A DNA stretch of 64,000 bases from Microbacterium yannicii PS01. Its GTDB lineage: Bacteria > Actinomycetota > Actinomycetes > Actinomycetales > Microbacteriaceae. The stretch's first letter is position 1; the number at the start of each line of letters is the position of its first letter. The notes beneath the pieces are model-generated. The model was not told the DNA's origin and did no database searches. It was given only the letters and a program-made list of their open reading frames with translations. The position numbers and the translations under genes are program-made. This document shows positions 8,155 through 17,248 of this stretch, one piece after another. The stretch lies in assembly GCF_000304335.1 (NCBI RefSeq), contig NZ_CAJF01000007.1, positions 1 through 64,000 on the forward strand, given 5' to 3'.

Positions 8155-9966
8155 TCAGCGCCCCGCGGCGTAGCCCTGCATGCCGCGAGGATTCGCGGCG
8201 GCCCACAGCACGCTGCGGTCGGCATCGCGCCCGACGGCCGACACACGCCCCAGTGTCCATGCGCCCGCACGCGTGACGACGTGGCCGCGGCGCACGAGGC
8301 CCTCGATGACGGTCTCGCCGAGCCGGTCCTCGACGACGGCACCCGCCGGCGTCCACGTGCGCGGCCAGAAGGACTTGGGCATCGATGTGGTGTGCAGCGC
8401 CGGGGCATCGATCGCCTGCTGGGGCGAGTAGCCCCCGACGATGATCCGAAGGAGGGCGAGCAGCTGCCACTGATCCTGCTGGTCGCCGCCCGGTGACCCG
8501 ATCGCGAACTCCGGCACGCCCTCGCGCAGCACCAGCGTGGGCGTGAGCGTCGTGCGGGGGCGTCGTCCCGGGACGAGGGATGACGGATGCCCGGGCTCGA
8601 GCCACGTCATCTGCAGGCGCGTTCCGAGACAGAAGCCGAGCGCGGGGATCGTCGGCGAGGACTGCAGCCAGCCGCCGGAGGGCGTGGCCGAGACGACGTT
8701 GCCCCACCGATCGATGACGTCCAGGTGGCACGTGTCGCCGCGCGTCTCGCCGCTGTCCGAGACGGTCGGCTCGCCGGTGCCCGCCACGGGCACCTCATAC
8801 GACGTCCGCAGCGGAGGATGGAAGGCAGCGCGACCCGGGAGCTCGCCTGGCCGATACTCGTCCGACGCCGTGGGGCCGATGAGCGCGCGCCGCGCGGCGA
8901 GATAGACCTCCGACAGCAGCGCCTCGACGTCGACGTCGGCGTCGCCGAACCAGGCGTCACGGTCGGCGAGGGCGAGCTTCTGCGCTTCGAGGATCGTGTG
9001 AGCTCCGGCTTCCTGCGACGGGTCGAGGAGGTCGTCGTCGAGCGGCTCCAGCAGGGCGAGGGTCTGGAGCAGGGCAGGCCCCTGCGTCCATGCCCCGGCC
9101 TTCGCGATCGTTCGACCGCGGAACTCTCGCGTGAGGGCGGGCTCGTAACCCGCATCGAACGCCGCGAAGTCCTCGGGAGTGATGACTCCGGCGTGGAGTG
9201 CGCCGTCGGAGTGACGGTGAGGAGTGGCGAGGAACGCGGATGCCTCGTGCGCGACGATGCCGTTCCTCCATTCCCTGCGCGCCGCATCGATCCGCGCCGC
9301 GCGACCGACGGGCCCGTCGTCGCGCACCGTGCACGAGGCGTGGACCAGGCCGTCCAGGACGGCGGCGTACGCGGGGTTGCGGACCACGTCACCCGCTAGC
9401 GGTGCCTCGCCGTCGACGAGCCAGAGGTCGGCCGAGCTCGTCCAGTCGTCACGGAACAGCTGCGCGACCTTCGCGATGGTGGCCGCCGCACCCGCTACGA
9501 GCGGGTGCCCGTCCCGCGCGTAGCCGATGGCGTAGTCCAGCACGTCGGCGAGCTCCCACGTGCCGTGGTCGCGCAGCAGGAGCAGCCACGCGTCGACTGC
9601 TCCCGGAACCGCGGCGGCGAGCCCCCCTGCGCCGGAGACGAGGTCGAGTCCCTCACCTCGGAAGTGCTCGATCGTGGCGCCGGCGGGCGCAGGTCCCTGG
9701 CCCATCAGGACGGTCGGCGCAGCGGCCCCGCTCTCGTGGAAGAGGGCGACGAGATCGCCGCCGGGTCCGTTCAGATGAGGCTCGACGACGTGCAGGACGA
9801 ACGCCGCCGCGACAGAGGCATCGAAGGCGTTGCCGCCGCGCTCGAGCACCGACTGTGCGCTCGCGGTCGCCAGCCAGTGGGTCGACGCGGTCATGCCGAA
9901 CGTGCCCGACAGCGTCGGCCGCGTCGTGAACGAGGGTGGAGGTGTGTAGTTCGACAAGCTCAACAA
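8155..9966 (-). CDS. gamma-glutamyltransferase family protein
   Basis: Ntn-hydrolase of the gamma-glutamyltranspeptidase family, up to 603 aa. Family landmarks are GTFGMTASTHWLA, GGNAFDASVAA, VEPHLNGPGGD, the self-processing/catalytic Thr (T412 in GDTCHLDV) and the downstream PSGGWLQSSP. No signal peptide is visible, so a cytoplasmic amidohydrolase role is as likely as glutathione metabolism. The start is uncertain. The conserved FTTRPTLSGTFGM segment begins upstream of the first ATG (9894), yet the only upstream starts are TTG codons (9966, 9963, 9957) lying inside a dispersed-type short repeat and without a ribosome-binding site. The true N-terminus may have been altered when the repeat inserted. 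Confidence 0.78.
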   Translation of the reverse strand: MLSLSNYTPPPSFTTRPTLSGTFGMTASTHWLATASAQSVLERGGNAFDASVAAAFVLHVVEPHLNGPGGDLVALFHESGAAAPTVLMGQGPAPAGATIEHFRGEGLDLVSGAGGLAAAVPGAVDAWLLLLRDHGTWELADVLDYAIGYARDGHPLVAGAAATIAKVAQLFRDDWTSSADLWLVDGEAPLAGDVVRNPAYAAVLDGLVHASCTVRDDGPVGRAARIDAARREWRNGIVAHEASAFLATPHRHSDGALHAGVITPEDFAAFDAGYEPALTREFRGRTIAKAGAWTQGPALLQTLALLEPLDDDLLDPSQEAGAHTILEAQKLALADRDAWFGDADVDVEALLSEVYLAARRALIGPTASDEYRPGELPGRAAFHPPLRTSYEVPVAGTGEPTVSDSGETRGDTCHLDVIDRWGNVVSATPSGGWLQSSPTIPALGFCLGTRLQMTWLEPGHPSSLVPGRRPRTTLTPTLVLREGVPEFAIGSPGGDQQDQWQLLALLRIIVGGYSPQQAIDAPALHTTSMPKSFWPRTWTPAGAVVEDRLGETVIEGLVRRGHVVTRAGAWTLGRVSAVGRDADRSVLWAAANPRGMQGYAAGR

Positions 9967-9968
9967 CC
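9949..9968. repeat. short dispersed-type repeat, TTCGACAAGCTCA
   Basis: The core TTCGACAAGCTCA recurs in near-identical form at 59389-59406 (TTCGACAGGCTCA). Words of this type are, to my knowledge, common short interspersed repeats in Microbacteriaceae genomes. This copy spans the possible start codons of the gamma-glutamyltransferase gene. Confidence 0.5.
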
Positions 9969-10005
9969 GATGGGGAGGGTCAACGTACCGAGGGTGGGGG
10001 AAGGG

Positions 10006-11511
10006 TCAGCGCGCGAGACGGGCGATCCAGGCCTCGACCTCATCGGCCGTGCGCGGGATGTCGGCCGACAGGTTCACCGGCCCGCGTTCGGTCATGAGGA
10101 TGTCGTCCTCGATGCGCACGCCGATGCCGCGATACTCCTCGGGCACCGTGATGTCGTCGATCTGGAAGTACAGGCCGGGCTCGATGGTGAACACCATGCC
10201 GGGCTCGAGGAGTCCGTCGTAGTACATCTCGCGCCGCGCTTGAGCGCAGTCGTGGACGTCGATGCCGAGATGGTGGCTGGTGCCGTGCACCATGTACCGG
10301 CGATGCTGACCGCCGCGGTCGGCATCCAGCGCTTCCTCGGCGCTCACCGGGAGCAGTCCCCACTCGGCCACCCGCCGCGCGATGACCTGCATCGCCGCCT
10401 CGTGGACCGAGCGGAACTTCACCCCGGGCCGGGCAGCGGCGAACGCGGCGTCGGCGGCCTCGCGCACCGTCTCGTAGATCCGGCGCTGAACGTCGGTGAA
10501 TCGGCCGCTCACGGGGAGGGTCCGGGTGATGTCGGCCGTGTAGAGGCTGTCGACCTCGACACCCGCGTCGATCAGGATGAGATCTCCTGGCGCCACCGTG
10601 CCGTCGTTGCGCGTCCAGTGCAGGTAGCAGGCATGCGGACCCGATGCGGCGATCGTGTCGTACCCGACGGCGTTGCCGTCGGCACGCGCGCGCTGATGGA
10701 ACACGCCCTCCACGACCCGCTCGCCGCGGGGGTGCTGCACGACCCGGTCGAGGTTCGCCACGATGTCGTCGAACCCGCGCGCGGTGACCTCGACGGCGAG
10801 CTTCATCTGCTCGATCTCGTACTCGTCCTTCACGAGGCGCAGCTCCGAGACGAAGCGCGTGAGCTCGTCGTCCTCGTCGAGGACGACGTCGCCGTCGAGG
10901 CTCTCGAAGTCGTCGACGTGCGCGGTCGCGACCGCGAGATCGCCGGCCACGCCGGCCAGGGCCGGCCGAGGCCCGATCCAGAACTCACCGATCGAGGCAT
11001 CCGAGTAGAACTCGCTCGTCGTGCGGTCCGCACGCTCGCGGAAGTACAGCGTGACCTCGTGACCCGTCTCAGCCGGTTCGAAGACGAGCACGGCGCCCGG
11101 TTCGGCATCGGACGCCCAGCCGGTCAGGTGCGAGAACGCAGAGTGCGCGCGGAACGGGTAGTCCGTGTCGTTGCTGCGCTGCTTCAGCTCGCCCGCGGGA
11201 ATCACCAGGCGGCGTCCTGGGAAGGCCGCGGAGACCTCGGCGCGGCGGGCCGCCGCGAACGCCGCCTGAGGACGGGCGGGCGGGGAGAGCTCGGGGCGAT
11301 CCGCCCAGCCGGTCGAGATCGTGTCGAGGAACCCTTGGCCGAACGGCTGTCGCCGGTTGGTGCTGGTCGATGCCGGCGGGGCGTCGGTAGCCTCCGCGGG
11401 AGCCTCGACGGCCGCCTGCGCGGGAGCGTCCGGCTGGGATTCGGCGATCGTGTCGCCCGGTGTGGCCGTTTCGGCCGTGATGCCCGCTGTGCGGTCGGCT
11501 GCGCTGCTCAT
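10006..11511 (-). CDS. pepP: Xaa-Pro aminopeptidase (aminopeptidase P)
   Basis: 501-aa M24B metallopeptidase that removes an N-terminal residue preceding proline. An N-terminal AMP_N (creatinase-like) domain lies at about 60-200 (FPGRRLVIPAGELKQRSND), after a roughly 50-residue low-complexity Ala/Pro leader. The pita-bread catalytic domain follows, with metal ligands in LILIDAGVEVDSLYTADITR (two Asp), HGTSHHLGIDVHD (His), FTIEPGLYF (Glu) and GVRIEDDILMT (Glu). The ATG at 11511 has GGAGG unusually close; the frame remains open to 11562. It stands between the GGT and EEP genes on the same strand. Confidence 0.88.
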   Translation of the reverse strand: MSSAADRTAGITAETATPGDTIAESQPDAPAQAAVEAPAEATDAPPASTSTNRRQPFGQGFLDTISTGWADRPELSPPARPQAAFAAARRAEVSAAFPGRRLVIPAGELKQRSNDTDYPFRAHSAFSHLTGWASDAEPGAVLVFEPAETGHEVTLYFRERADRTTSEFYSDASIGEFWIGPRPALAGVAGDLAVATAHVDDFESLDGDVVLDEDDELTRFVSELRLVKDEYEIEQMKLAVEVTARGFDDIVANLDRVVQHPRGERVVEGVFHQRARADGNAVGYDTIAASGPHACYLHWTRNDGTVAPGDLILIDAGVEVDSLYTADITRTLPVSGRFTDVQRRIYETVREAADAAFAAARPGVKFRSVHEAAMQVIARRVAEWGLLPVSAEEALDADRGGQHRRYMVHGTSHHLGIDVHDCAQARREMYYDGLLEPGMVFTIEPGLYFQIDDITVPEEYRGIGVRIEDDILMTERGPVNLSADIPRTADEVEAWIARLAR

Positions 11512-11572
11512 GCCTCCAGTCTGGCACGCCGTCGCAGGTGCGCCAGGTCCCGGAGAGGCCACGGGCGACGCG

Positions 11573-12595
11573 TCAGCCGGCGGGCTCGAACTGGACGATC
11601 AGGGGCCGGTGGTCCGAGCCGGAGCCGTCGAGCGACCGGAGCACGAGCGAGCCGGTCGCCTCCCAGTGCGGCGATGCCATGACATGGTCGATCGGCGCTC
11701 CCATGAAGGACGGCATGGCCGCCGACCACGTGCCGACGGCGCCGTTGCCGGTGACGACCGCCGCGTCGGCGCAGTGCCCGAGGGTGCCGCCGTCGACGCC
11801 GAGGCCCGACATGTGGTCGACCGTCGCGTTGAAGTCGCCCGCCATGATGACGTTCGTGTCGCCGCACTGATCCGCGAGCCACCGCAGGTCGTCGCGCCAG
11901 CTCTGCATGTAGCTCGGACGGGGCGCGACCGCGTGAACGGCGACCACGACCGGGCCGCGTCCGTCGGTGGGCATGGCCACTGCGCTCGGCACGGTCGAGG
12001 TGTTGCTCGAGCCGTCGAGCGAGGACTCGATCACCGCGTAGTCGCCGAGGTCGGGCGAGATCAGCAGCGTCGTGGATCCCGCGTCCCATTCCGTCGAGGG
12101 GTCCTCGGCATGATGCGCCCACATGCGGTGGCCGAGGTCGCGCATGGCGATGGCCACCTTCTCGCCGGTCTCGATCGTGGTCTCGGGCAGTGCGACGATG
12201 TCGGCATCCATCGCCACCGCGATCTTGGCGATGGTCTCGGGCGGAGTGGCCGGCCCTGCGGTGTTCCACGTCATGACCCGCACGCTGGCCTCGGTCTTCG
12301 CCGGGAGGCCGTCCGTTCCGGTGCCTCCGCGCGCCATCATGACCGCGATGTTGGCGACTGCGGCGATCGCGGCGACGACGGCGATCGAGAGCGCGAAGGC
12401 GCGCATCGGTCGTGCGAAGGCGAGCAGCAGCGCCAGGATCGCCGCCGCGAGGAAGGCGGCCGCGACGATCCCGCGGAACGACACGATCTGCGCGATCGGG
12501 AAGTAGCGCTCGAGCCGGAAGAACGCCGGCCAGGTGAGGATGGCCGCGGTGATCGCGCAGAGCACGGTCACGAGGATCCCCAAGAGGCGAAGCAC
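11573..12595 (-). CDS. membrane-anchored endonuclease/exonuclease/phosphatase family protein
   Basis: 340 aa. Three N-terminal membrane helices (about 5-22, 38-60, 66-88) are followed by an EEP domain on the outer side. The catalytic motifs are present: MTWNTAG, DADIVALPETT, GDFNATVDH and GSDHRPLIVQF. Related actinobacterial proteins hydrolyse phosphodiesters or phosphate esters, but the substrate is unknown. It starts with GTG at 12595, preceded by a -10-like hexamer and no ribosome-binding site. It lies divergent from the PHP gene across 74 bases. Confidence 0.78.
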   Translation of the reverse strand: MLRLLGILVTVLCAITAAILTWPAFFRLERYFPIAQIVSFRGIVAAAFLAAAILALLLAFARPMRAFALSIAVVAAIAAVANIAVMMARGGTGTDGLPAKTEASVRVMTWNTAGPATPPETIAKIAVAMDADIVALPETTIETGEKVAIAMRDLGHRMWAHHAEDPSTEWDAGSTTLLISPDLGDYAVIESSLDGSSNTSTVPSAVAMPTDGRGPVVVAVHAVAPRPSYMQSWRDDLRWLADQCGDTNVIMAGDFNATVDHMSGLGVDGGTLGHCADAAVVTGNGAVGTWSAAMPSFMGAPIDHVMASPHWEATGSLVLRSLDGSGSDHRPLIVQFEPAG

Positions 12596-12602
12596 GACCG
12601 CG

Positions 12603-12608
12603 ACTCTA
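12603..12608 (-). promoter_or_regulatory. -10 element for the EEP gene
   Basis: TAGAGT on the minus strand, seven bases before the GTG at 12595. Confidence 0.4.
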
Positions 12609-12657
12609 TGCGAGCAGGCTGGGAGATCGGTCAGCGCGGGGCCGCGTTTCGCCGCGC

Positions 12658-12663
12658 TACGCT
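12658..12663 (+). promoter_or_regulatory. -10 element for the PHP gene
   Basis: TACGCT ends six bases before the ATG at 12670. The intervening CGGAGG would be too close to act as a normal ribosome-binding site. Confidence 0.4.
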
Positions 12664-12669
12664 CGGAGG

Positions 12670-13533
12670 ATGCCGGGAACCCATCGCTTCGAGGGACCGA
12701 GCGATCTGCACCTGCACTCGGCGTTCTCGGACGGCACGCAGCACCCGGCCGACGTCATGGCGGCCGCCCACGCCCACGGGGTGCGCACGGCTGCTCTCAC
12801 CGATCACGACACGACATCGGGGTGGGCGGCGGCGGCGGAGGCGGCGTCATCACTCGGCATGACCTTCGTGCCCGGAATGGAGCTCTCCGCGCGGCACGAG
12901 TGGCGCAGCGTCCATGTGCTGGCGTATCTGATCGATCCCGACGACGGACCGCTGCGAGCCATGACCGAGCGCATCCGCTCGTCGCGCCTCGACCGTGCGC
13001 GGCTGATGGCGGACCGCATCTCGCGGGACTACGACGTGGTGTGGGACGACATCGTCGCGCAGACCACGGATGGCGCGACGGTCGGACGGCCGCACATCGC
13101 CGACGCGCTCGTGGCCCGGGGCCTGGTGCGTGATCGCGCCGAGGCCTTCTCGAGCATCCTGAGCCCCGGCGGCGACTACTACGTCGCCCTGTACGCCCCT
13201 GATCCGGTGACCGCCGTTGAACTCGTCGTGAGCGCCGGGGGAGTGCCCATCATCGCGCATCCCGCGGGGCGGGCCGGGCTGCTGCCCACACGTCTTATCG
13301 AGCGGATGCTGCGAGCCGGGCTGGCCGGATTCGAGTTGGGTCACCGAGAGAACGTCGAGCCGGGCCTCAGCACGCTGCGCCGACTCAGCGCGGAGCGCGA
13401 CCTGATCGTGACCGGATCGAGCGACTACCACGGTCTCGGCAAGCCGAACCAGCCAGGCGAGAACACCACCGCGGATGACATGGTCGCCCGCATCATCGAG
13501 CGCGGAACGGGAAACGCCCCCGTCTTCCCGTGA
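12670..13533 (+). CDS. PHP-domain phosphoesterase (RNase AM / YciV family)
   Basis: 287-aa polymerase-and-histidinol-phosphatase domain protein. Metal ligands are visible in SDLHLHSAFSDGT (H-x-H), ALTDHDTT (D-H), PGMELSARHE (Glu, His), IIAHPAGR (His) and TGSSDYHG (D-x-H). E. coli YciV (TrpH/RNase AM) has the same layout and is a 5'-3' exonuclease and 3',5'-bisphosphate phosphatase, so nucleotide or RNA turnover is likely. It is a single gene, closed by a shared hairpin with the convergent SHOCT gene. Confidence 0.82.
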   Translation: MPGTHRFEGPSDLHLHSAFSDGTQHPADVMAAAHAHGVRTAALTDHDTTSGWAAAAEAASSLGMTFVPGMELSARHEWRSVHVLAYLIDPDDGPLRAMTERIRSSRLDRARLMADRISRDYDVVWDDIVAQTTDGATVGRPHIADALVARGLVRDRAEAFSSILSPGGDYYVALYAPDPVTAVELVVSAGGVPIIAHPAGRAGLLPTRLIERMLRAGLAGFELGHRENVEPGLSTLRRLSAERDLIVTGSSDYHGLGKPNQPGENTTADDMVARIIERGTGNAPVFP

Positions 13534-13552
13534 GGGCGGACGAGGGCGTTCC
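13510..13552. terminator. shared hairpin between convergent genes
   Basis: Arms 13510-13524 (GGAAACGCCCCCGTC) and 13539-13552 (GACGAGGGCGTTCC) pair with one mismatch and one bulge around a 14-base loop. The left arm lies in the last codons of the PHP gene. On the minus-strand RNA the mismatch becomes a G-U pair, so it is a better terminator for the SHOCT gene. Confidence 0.5.
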
Positions 13553-13566
13553 GGAGCGCGAGGGAG

Positions 13567-14001
13567 TCAGGCGAGAGCCTTGGCCTTCAGCGCCTCGTAC
13601 TCGGCCTGCGAGATGGTGCCGCTATCGAGGAGCGACTTCGCCTTGGCGATCTCCTCGGCAGGGCTGGCTGCCGAGCCGCCGGCGACCGACTTGATGTAGG
13701 CGTCCTGAGCCTTCTGCACCTGCTTCGCCTCGGCGGCGCCGCGCTCGGCCATGCCCCGGCCGCGAGCGATGAGGTAGACCAGCAGCGTCAGGAAGGGGAC
13801 GAAGATCAGGAAGATGATCCAGATCGCCTTGGCCCAGCCGTTGAGCTTGTGGTCGCGGAACAGGTCGCCGATGACGGCGAAGAGAGCGAAGAGGTACGAG
13901 ATGAACACGAATGCCCACAGGAACCACCAGATGAGATCCCAGAACGAGCCCCAGAAACCCTGGTACTCGTAGCTGGTGGTCACAGCATCGATGAAGCGCA
14001 C
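13567..14001 (-). CDS. SHOCT and PLDc_N domain membrane protein
   Basis: 144 aa. Two membrane helices (about 15-40 and 52-78) form a PLDc_N-like region ([20 protein letters not shown] and [20 protein letters not shown]). A linker leads to a C-terminal SHOCT motif ([20 protein letters not shown], about residues 115-135), a short oligomerisation module. The function is unknown; proteins of this plan are common in Actinobacteria. The start is GTG with AAAGGCAG upstream. It is monocistronic on the minus strand, downstream of the DEAD-box gene with 113 bases between. Confidence 0.75.
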   Translation of the reverse strand: MRFIDAVTTSYEYQGFWGSFWDLIWWFLWAFVFISYLFALFAVIGDLFRDHKLNGWAKAIWIIFLIFVPFLTLLVYLIARGRGMAERGAAEAKQVQKAQDAYIKSVAGGSAASPAEEIAKAKSLLDSGTISQAEYEALKAKALA

Positions 14002-14114
14002 GATCTGCCTTTCGTAGATTGCGAGGTCGCGGCGCTACGCACCGCATCGGGGCTCACGATAGCGCCGAAAGACCGCACCGTGTCGATTGCGGCAGAGAAA
14101 TTCGCGCGGGTCGC

Positions 14115-15644
14115 TCAGGCTCCGGCGGGTGCGGCGCTGGAAGCGCCCGAACCGCCGCGACGGCGGCGGCGCCGACGGGGGGCGGGGTGGCCGTCGTGGT
14201 GCTCCTTGCCCCCGCCGTCGTGCGTGCCGGCGCCCTCTGCCGAGCGAGCCGTCGCGGCATGGCCGGATTCCCCCGCTGACGCTCCGACGCTGTCGGGATT
14301 CGAATCCGCGCCTTCAGCGAAGGTGGCGCCGACCCGATCGGCCCCCGCACCGCGGCGCCGGCGACGACGGCGCGGCTGACCGTCACCGTTCACTTCCACC
14401 TCGGCTGCGGCATCCGTCGCCCGCTGCGGCTGAACGCGAACGGCCTGGGTCTTCGGCGCCGTCGCGATGCGGCCCTTCGTGCCGGCCGGGATGCCGAGGT
14501 CCTCGTACAGGTGCGGGCTCGACGAGTACGTCTCGACGGGCTCGGGCTGACCGAACTCCAGCGCGCGGTTGATGAGGGCCCACTTGTGCAGGTCGTCCCA
14601 GTCCACGAAGGTCACCGCGATGCCCGTCTTGCCGGCACGGCCGGTGCGACCCACGCGATGCAGGTAGGCCTTCTCGTCGTCGGGGATCGTGTGGTTGATC
14701 ACATGCGTCACGTCGTCGACGTCGATGCCCCGCGCGGCGACGTCGGTCGCGATGAGGACGTCCTTCTTGCCGGCCTTGAACCCGGCCATCGATCGCTCGC
14801 GGGCCTCCTGGCTCATGTCGCCGTGGACGGCCCCGGCGTTGAAGCCGCGGTCGTTGAGCTCGTCGACGAGCTTCTGGGCGGCGCGCTTGGTGCGCGTGAA
14901 GATGACGGTCTTGCCGCGGCCGTCGGCCTGCAGGATGCGGGCGATGACCTCGTCCTTGTCGAGCGAGTGAGCGCGGTACACGAGGTGACGGATGTTCGCC
15001 TGCGTCAGGCCCTCATCAGGGTCGGTCGCGCGGATGTGGATCGGGTTCGACATGAAGCGGCGCGCCAGCGCCACGATCGGGCCCGGCATCGTCGCGGAGA
15101 AGAGCTGCGTGTGACGGATCGGCGGCACCTTGGAGAAGATCTTCTCGATGTCGGGCAGGAAGCCGAGGTCGAGCATCTTGTCGGCCTCGTCGAGGACCAC
15201 CTCGGTGGCGTGCGAAAGATCCAGCAGGCGCTGGTTGTTCAGGTCGATCAGGCGACCGGGGGTGCCGACCACGATCTGCGCGCCGGCCTTCAGCTGATCG
15301 ATCTGACCCTCGTACGCCTTGCCGCCGTAGATGGCGACGACGCTCGTCGACCGGCCCGAGGTGAGCATGTCCATGTCTTCGTAGACCTGGACGCAGAGCT
15401 CGCGCGTGGGGACGACGATGAGCGCCTTGACGCCCGGCGCAGGGTCAGGTCCGAGCCGCTGCACGACCGGGATGCCGAAGCCGAAGGTCTTGCCAGTACC
15501 CGTCTTCGCCTGTCCGATGATGTCCTGGCCGGGAAGGCCGAGGGGGATGGTCTGCTCCTGGATCGGGAAGGAGTCGACGATGCCGCGAGCCGCGAGCGTA
15601 TCGACGATGTCCTGGTCGACGCCGAGTTCGGCGAAGGTCGTCAC
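14115..15644 (-). CDS. DEAD-box ATP-dependent RNA helicase
   Basis: 509-aa RhlE-type helicase. All motifs are present in order: Q motif (FPIQEQTIPL), I (AKTGTGKT), Ia (PTRELC), Ib (TPGRLI), II (DEAD in VLDEADKMLD), III (SATM), IV (VIFTRTKR), V (ATDVAARGID) and VI (HRVGRTGRAG). The C-terminal 110 residues are disordered with two Arg-rich clusters (RRRRRRRG), a likely RNA-binding tail. It unwinds RNA duplexes in ribosome assembly or RNA decay, by family knowledge. The frame is open to 15854, but conservation begins at the GTG at 15644 (encoding MTTFAELGV). It corresponds to mycobacterial Rv3211. Confidence 0.85.
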   Translation of the reverse strand: MTTFAELGVDQDIVDTLAARGIVDSFPIQEQTIPLGLPGQDIIGQAKTGTGKTFGFGIPVVQRLGPDPAPGVKALIVVPTRELCVQVYEDMDMLTSGRSTSVVAIYGGKAYEGQIDQLKAGAQIVVGTPGRLIDLNNQRLLDLSHATEVVLDEADKMLDLGFLPDIEKIFSKVPPIRHTQLFSATMPGPIVALARRFMSNPIHIRATDPDEGLTQANIRHLVYRAHSLDKDEVIARILQADGRGKTVIFTRTKRAAQKLVDELNDRGFNAGAVHGDMSQEARERSMAGFKAGKKDVLIATDVAARGIDVDDVTHVINHTIPDDEKAYLHRVGRTGRAGKTGIAVTFVDWDDLHKWALINRALEFGQPEPVETYSSSPHLYEDLGIPAGTKGRIATAPKTQAVRVQPQRATDAAAEVEVNGDGQPRRRRRRRGAGADRVGATFAEGADSNPDSVGASAGESGHAATARSAEGAGTHDGGGKEHHDGHPAPRRRRRRRGGSGASSAAPAGA

Positions 15645-15833
15645 GATGAATGCCTGTCCGGCAGTGAGATGCTGCCTGGGTCCTTGCCCCGGCGCGGCGC
15701 CGTCGGCGGCGCGCGGGCGGAGGTGAAATCCACGCCCTACTCTCAGCCACAGGCGCGGGCGCCCCGATCCGACGCCGGGGCCGGAGTCCACGATACCGGA
15801 GGTTGCGGAAGCGTCCCCATTAGGCTGGCTGGC
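15645..15833. other. divergent intergenic region with a possibly long helicase leader
   Basis: 189 bases separate the divergent DEAD-box and ferritin-like genes. The plus-side promoter sits at the far edge (15821-15826). The minus side shows no -10 element close to the GTG at 15644 and no good ribosome-binding site, so the helicase mRNA probably has a leader of over 100 bases. Confidence 0.35.
15821..15826 (+). promoter_or_regulatory. -10 element for the ferritin-like gene
   Basis: TAGGCT, seven bases before the GTG at 15834. It favours 15834 over the adjacent GTG at 15837. Confidence 0.45.
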
Positions 15834-16547
15834 GTGGTGAAGTGGTTCTGGCAACGCCGGGAGACCGGGCGCAAGCTCCAGCTGAGGTCCCGGGACGAGC
15901 TGAGCGGCGCCAACCGCGTCGACTTCGAAGAGCTCGCACCCGACATCGACACCTTTCTCGGCCAGGCGGCGTACCTGCAGCTCGGCTTCTTCGAGACGCT
16001 CAGCGAGCTCATCCAGACCACGCCCGAGCTCGCCGAGAAGGAGGCGCTCTCACGCGCCGCCGGTGCGGCGTTCACCAAGCACGAGGCGCTCGTCGCCCTC
16101 ATCCGGGAGCGCGGCGCCGAGCCGACCCGGCTCATGCTTCCGTTCCGTGAGCCGCTCGACGCCTTCCGCCGCGCGACGCACGGCGTCCGACCGGAGGAGA
16201 CCATGCTGTCGGTGCACATCACGGCCGGCATGCTCGACGACTTCTACCTCGCGCTCTCGGCGAGCTACGGAGACACCGGCGATCGTGTCGCGCGGATCCT
16301 CCAGGCAGATGCTGCGCGCCAGGCGCTGGTCGAGCTGATCGGCGAGACCATCGCCAGCGACCCGGAGTGGAAGTCGCTTCTCGCGATGTGGGGCCGGCGT
16401 CTGGTGGGAGACACGCTCCTCATCGCGCGAGCCGCGCTGCGGCGGGCGACGCTGGGCGCCGCCGACCAGGAGAAGGTCGAGCCGGTGTTCACCGAGCTGA
16501 TGGCCGCGCACTCGCGCCGCATGGACGCGATGGGGCTGGCTGCCTGA
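15834..16547 (+). CDS. ferritin-like fold protein (MiaE-like, Rv3210c-type)
   Basis: 237-aa, mostly helical protein related to the ferritin-like tRNA-(ms2io6A)-hydroxylase superfamily as found next to RhlE and DUF3107 in Actinobacteria. Helices carry possible metal-ligand residues (LGFFETLSELIQ, EKEALSRAAGAAFTKHEALV, HITAGMLDDFYLAL), but I cannot assign a full di-iron site. No tRNA hydroxylase role has been shown for this branch to my knowledge. The GTG start fits a leaderless mRNA. It is followed by convergent small genes with 15 bases between stops. Confidence 0.65.
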   Translation: MVKWFWQRRETGRKLQLRSRDELSGANRVDFEELAPDIDTFLGQAAYLQLGFFETLSELIQTTPELAEKEALSRAAGAAFTKHEALVALIRERGAEPTRLMLPFREPLDAFRRATHGVRPEETMLSVHITAGMLDDFYLALSASYGDTGDRVARILQADAARQALVELIGETIASDPEWKSLLAMWGRRLVGDTLLIARAALRRATLGAADQEKVEPVFTELMAAHSRRMDAMGLAA

Positions 16548-16562
16548 GCCGCCGCCGGCGTC

Positions 16563-16853
16563 TCAGCCGATCCCGAGCCGCGCCTTCTCGCGGGCGTCAT
16601 GGGCGACGCGCACGCGTGAGAGCAGGATGACGGCGGGATAGGTGACAGCGATCGGCACGATGAGGGCCGCGAGCCACGGCCATGGCGTGTCGATGCCGAC
16701 GCCCGCCCAGGTCAGGATCGTCCAGGCCAGTCCGGCCGAGACGGCTCCGATCATCGGTGCGACGACGACTCCGCGCGTGAGCCGCTGGTGCAGCTGGAAG
16801 TGGATGCCGATGCCGATGACGGCGCCGAGGATGAACGCCAGCAGGATCTGCAT
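16563..16853 (-). CDS. small membrane protein, unknown function
   Basis: 96 aa with three hydrophobic helices (about 1-18, 28-50, 55-80) and a basic C-terminus (RVRVAHDAREKARLGIG). No recognised domain. The ATG lies 12 bases after the stop of the DUF3107 gene, so it is the second gene of that operon and probably translated by reinitiation. No strong ribosome-binding site is visible. Confidence 0.6.
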   Translation of the reverse strand: MQILLAFILGAVIGIGIHFQLHQRLTRGVVVAPMIGAVSAGLAWTILTWAGVGIDTPWPWLAALIVPIAVTYPAVILLSRVRVAHDAREKARLGIG

Positions 16854-16864
16854 GTCGTGACCGG

Positions 16865-17089
16865 TCAGGCGACGAAGCCGACGCGCCGGGACTCTTCGGT
16901 GCCCAGCTCGACGTAGGCCAGCGCGGCGGTGGGGATGATGTAGGAGTTCCCCTTGGCGTCCGAGAGCGTCACGTGCGTCGCGTTCGCGTCCAGCGCCGCG
17001 GCGAGGGACTTCTTCACGTCCGCCGCGGACTCATTGGTCTCGAAGTTGAGCTCGCGGCCGGTGTTCGCGATGCCGATGCGGATCTCCAC
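16865..17089 (-). CDS. DUF3107 family protein
   Basis: 74-aa conserved actinobacterial protein (Rv3208A/TB9.4-like). It begins MEIRIGIANTGREL and contains the ATHVTLSDAKGNSYIIPTAA block, a small beta-rich fold. The function is unknown. The GTG start has a strong AGGAGG eight bases upstream. It is divergent from adnA, as in Mycobacterium, where its homologue lies in the same neighbourhood. Confidence 0.82.
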   Translation of the reverse strand: MEIRIGIANTGRELNFETNESAADVKKSLAAALDANATHVTLSDAKGNSYIIPTAALAYVELGTEESRRVGFVA

Positions 17090-17235
17090 GTGACTGACCT
17101 CCTGCGCGGGGCGACGGTGTACTTGCCGAAAGGCTGAGGGCTCCCCGGACGCATGGCAACTCTACGACACCGTGCCAGGGGTCCCGGTCGCGCACGAAAC
17201 GCTCTGGGCGAACGCCCGATGTCGCCGGCCCGCGC

Positions 17236-17241
17236 TAGCGT
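17236..17241 (+). promoter_or_regulatory. -10 element for adnA
   Basis: TAGCGT ends seven bases before the ATG at 17249, supporting that start over the in-frame ATGs at 17153 and 17219. Confidence 0.45.
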
Positions 17242-17248
17242 CGAGTGC

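Noticed and set aside
9505..11682. 725-codon plus-strand open frame antisense to aminopeptidase P and GGT
   Set aside because: No recognisable domain, His/Arg/Asp-rich shadow composition, no ribosome-binding site; both minus-strand genes are well supported.
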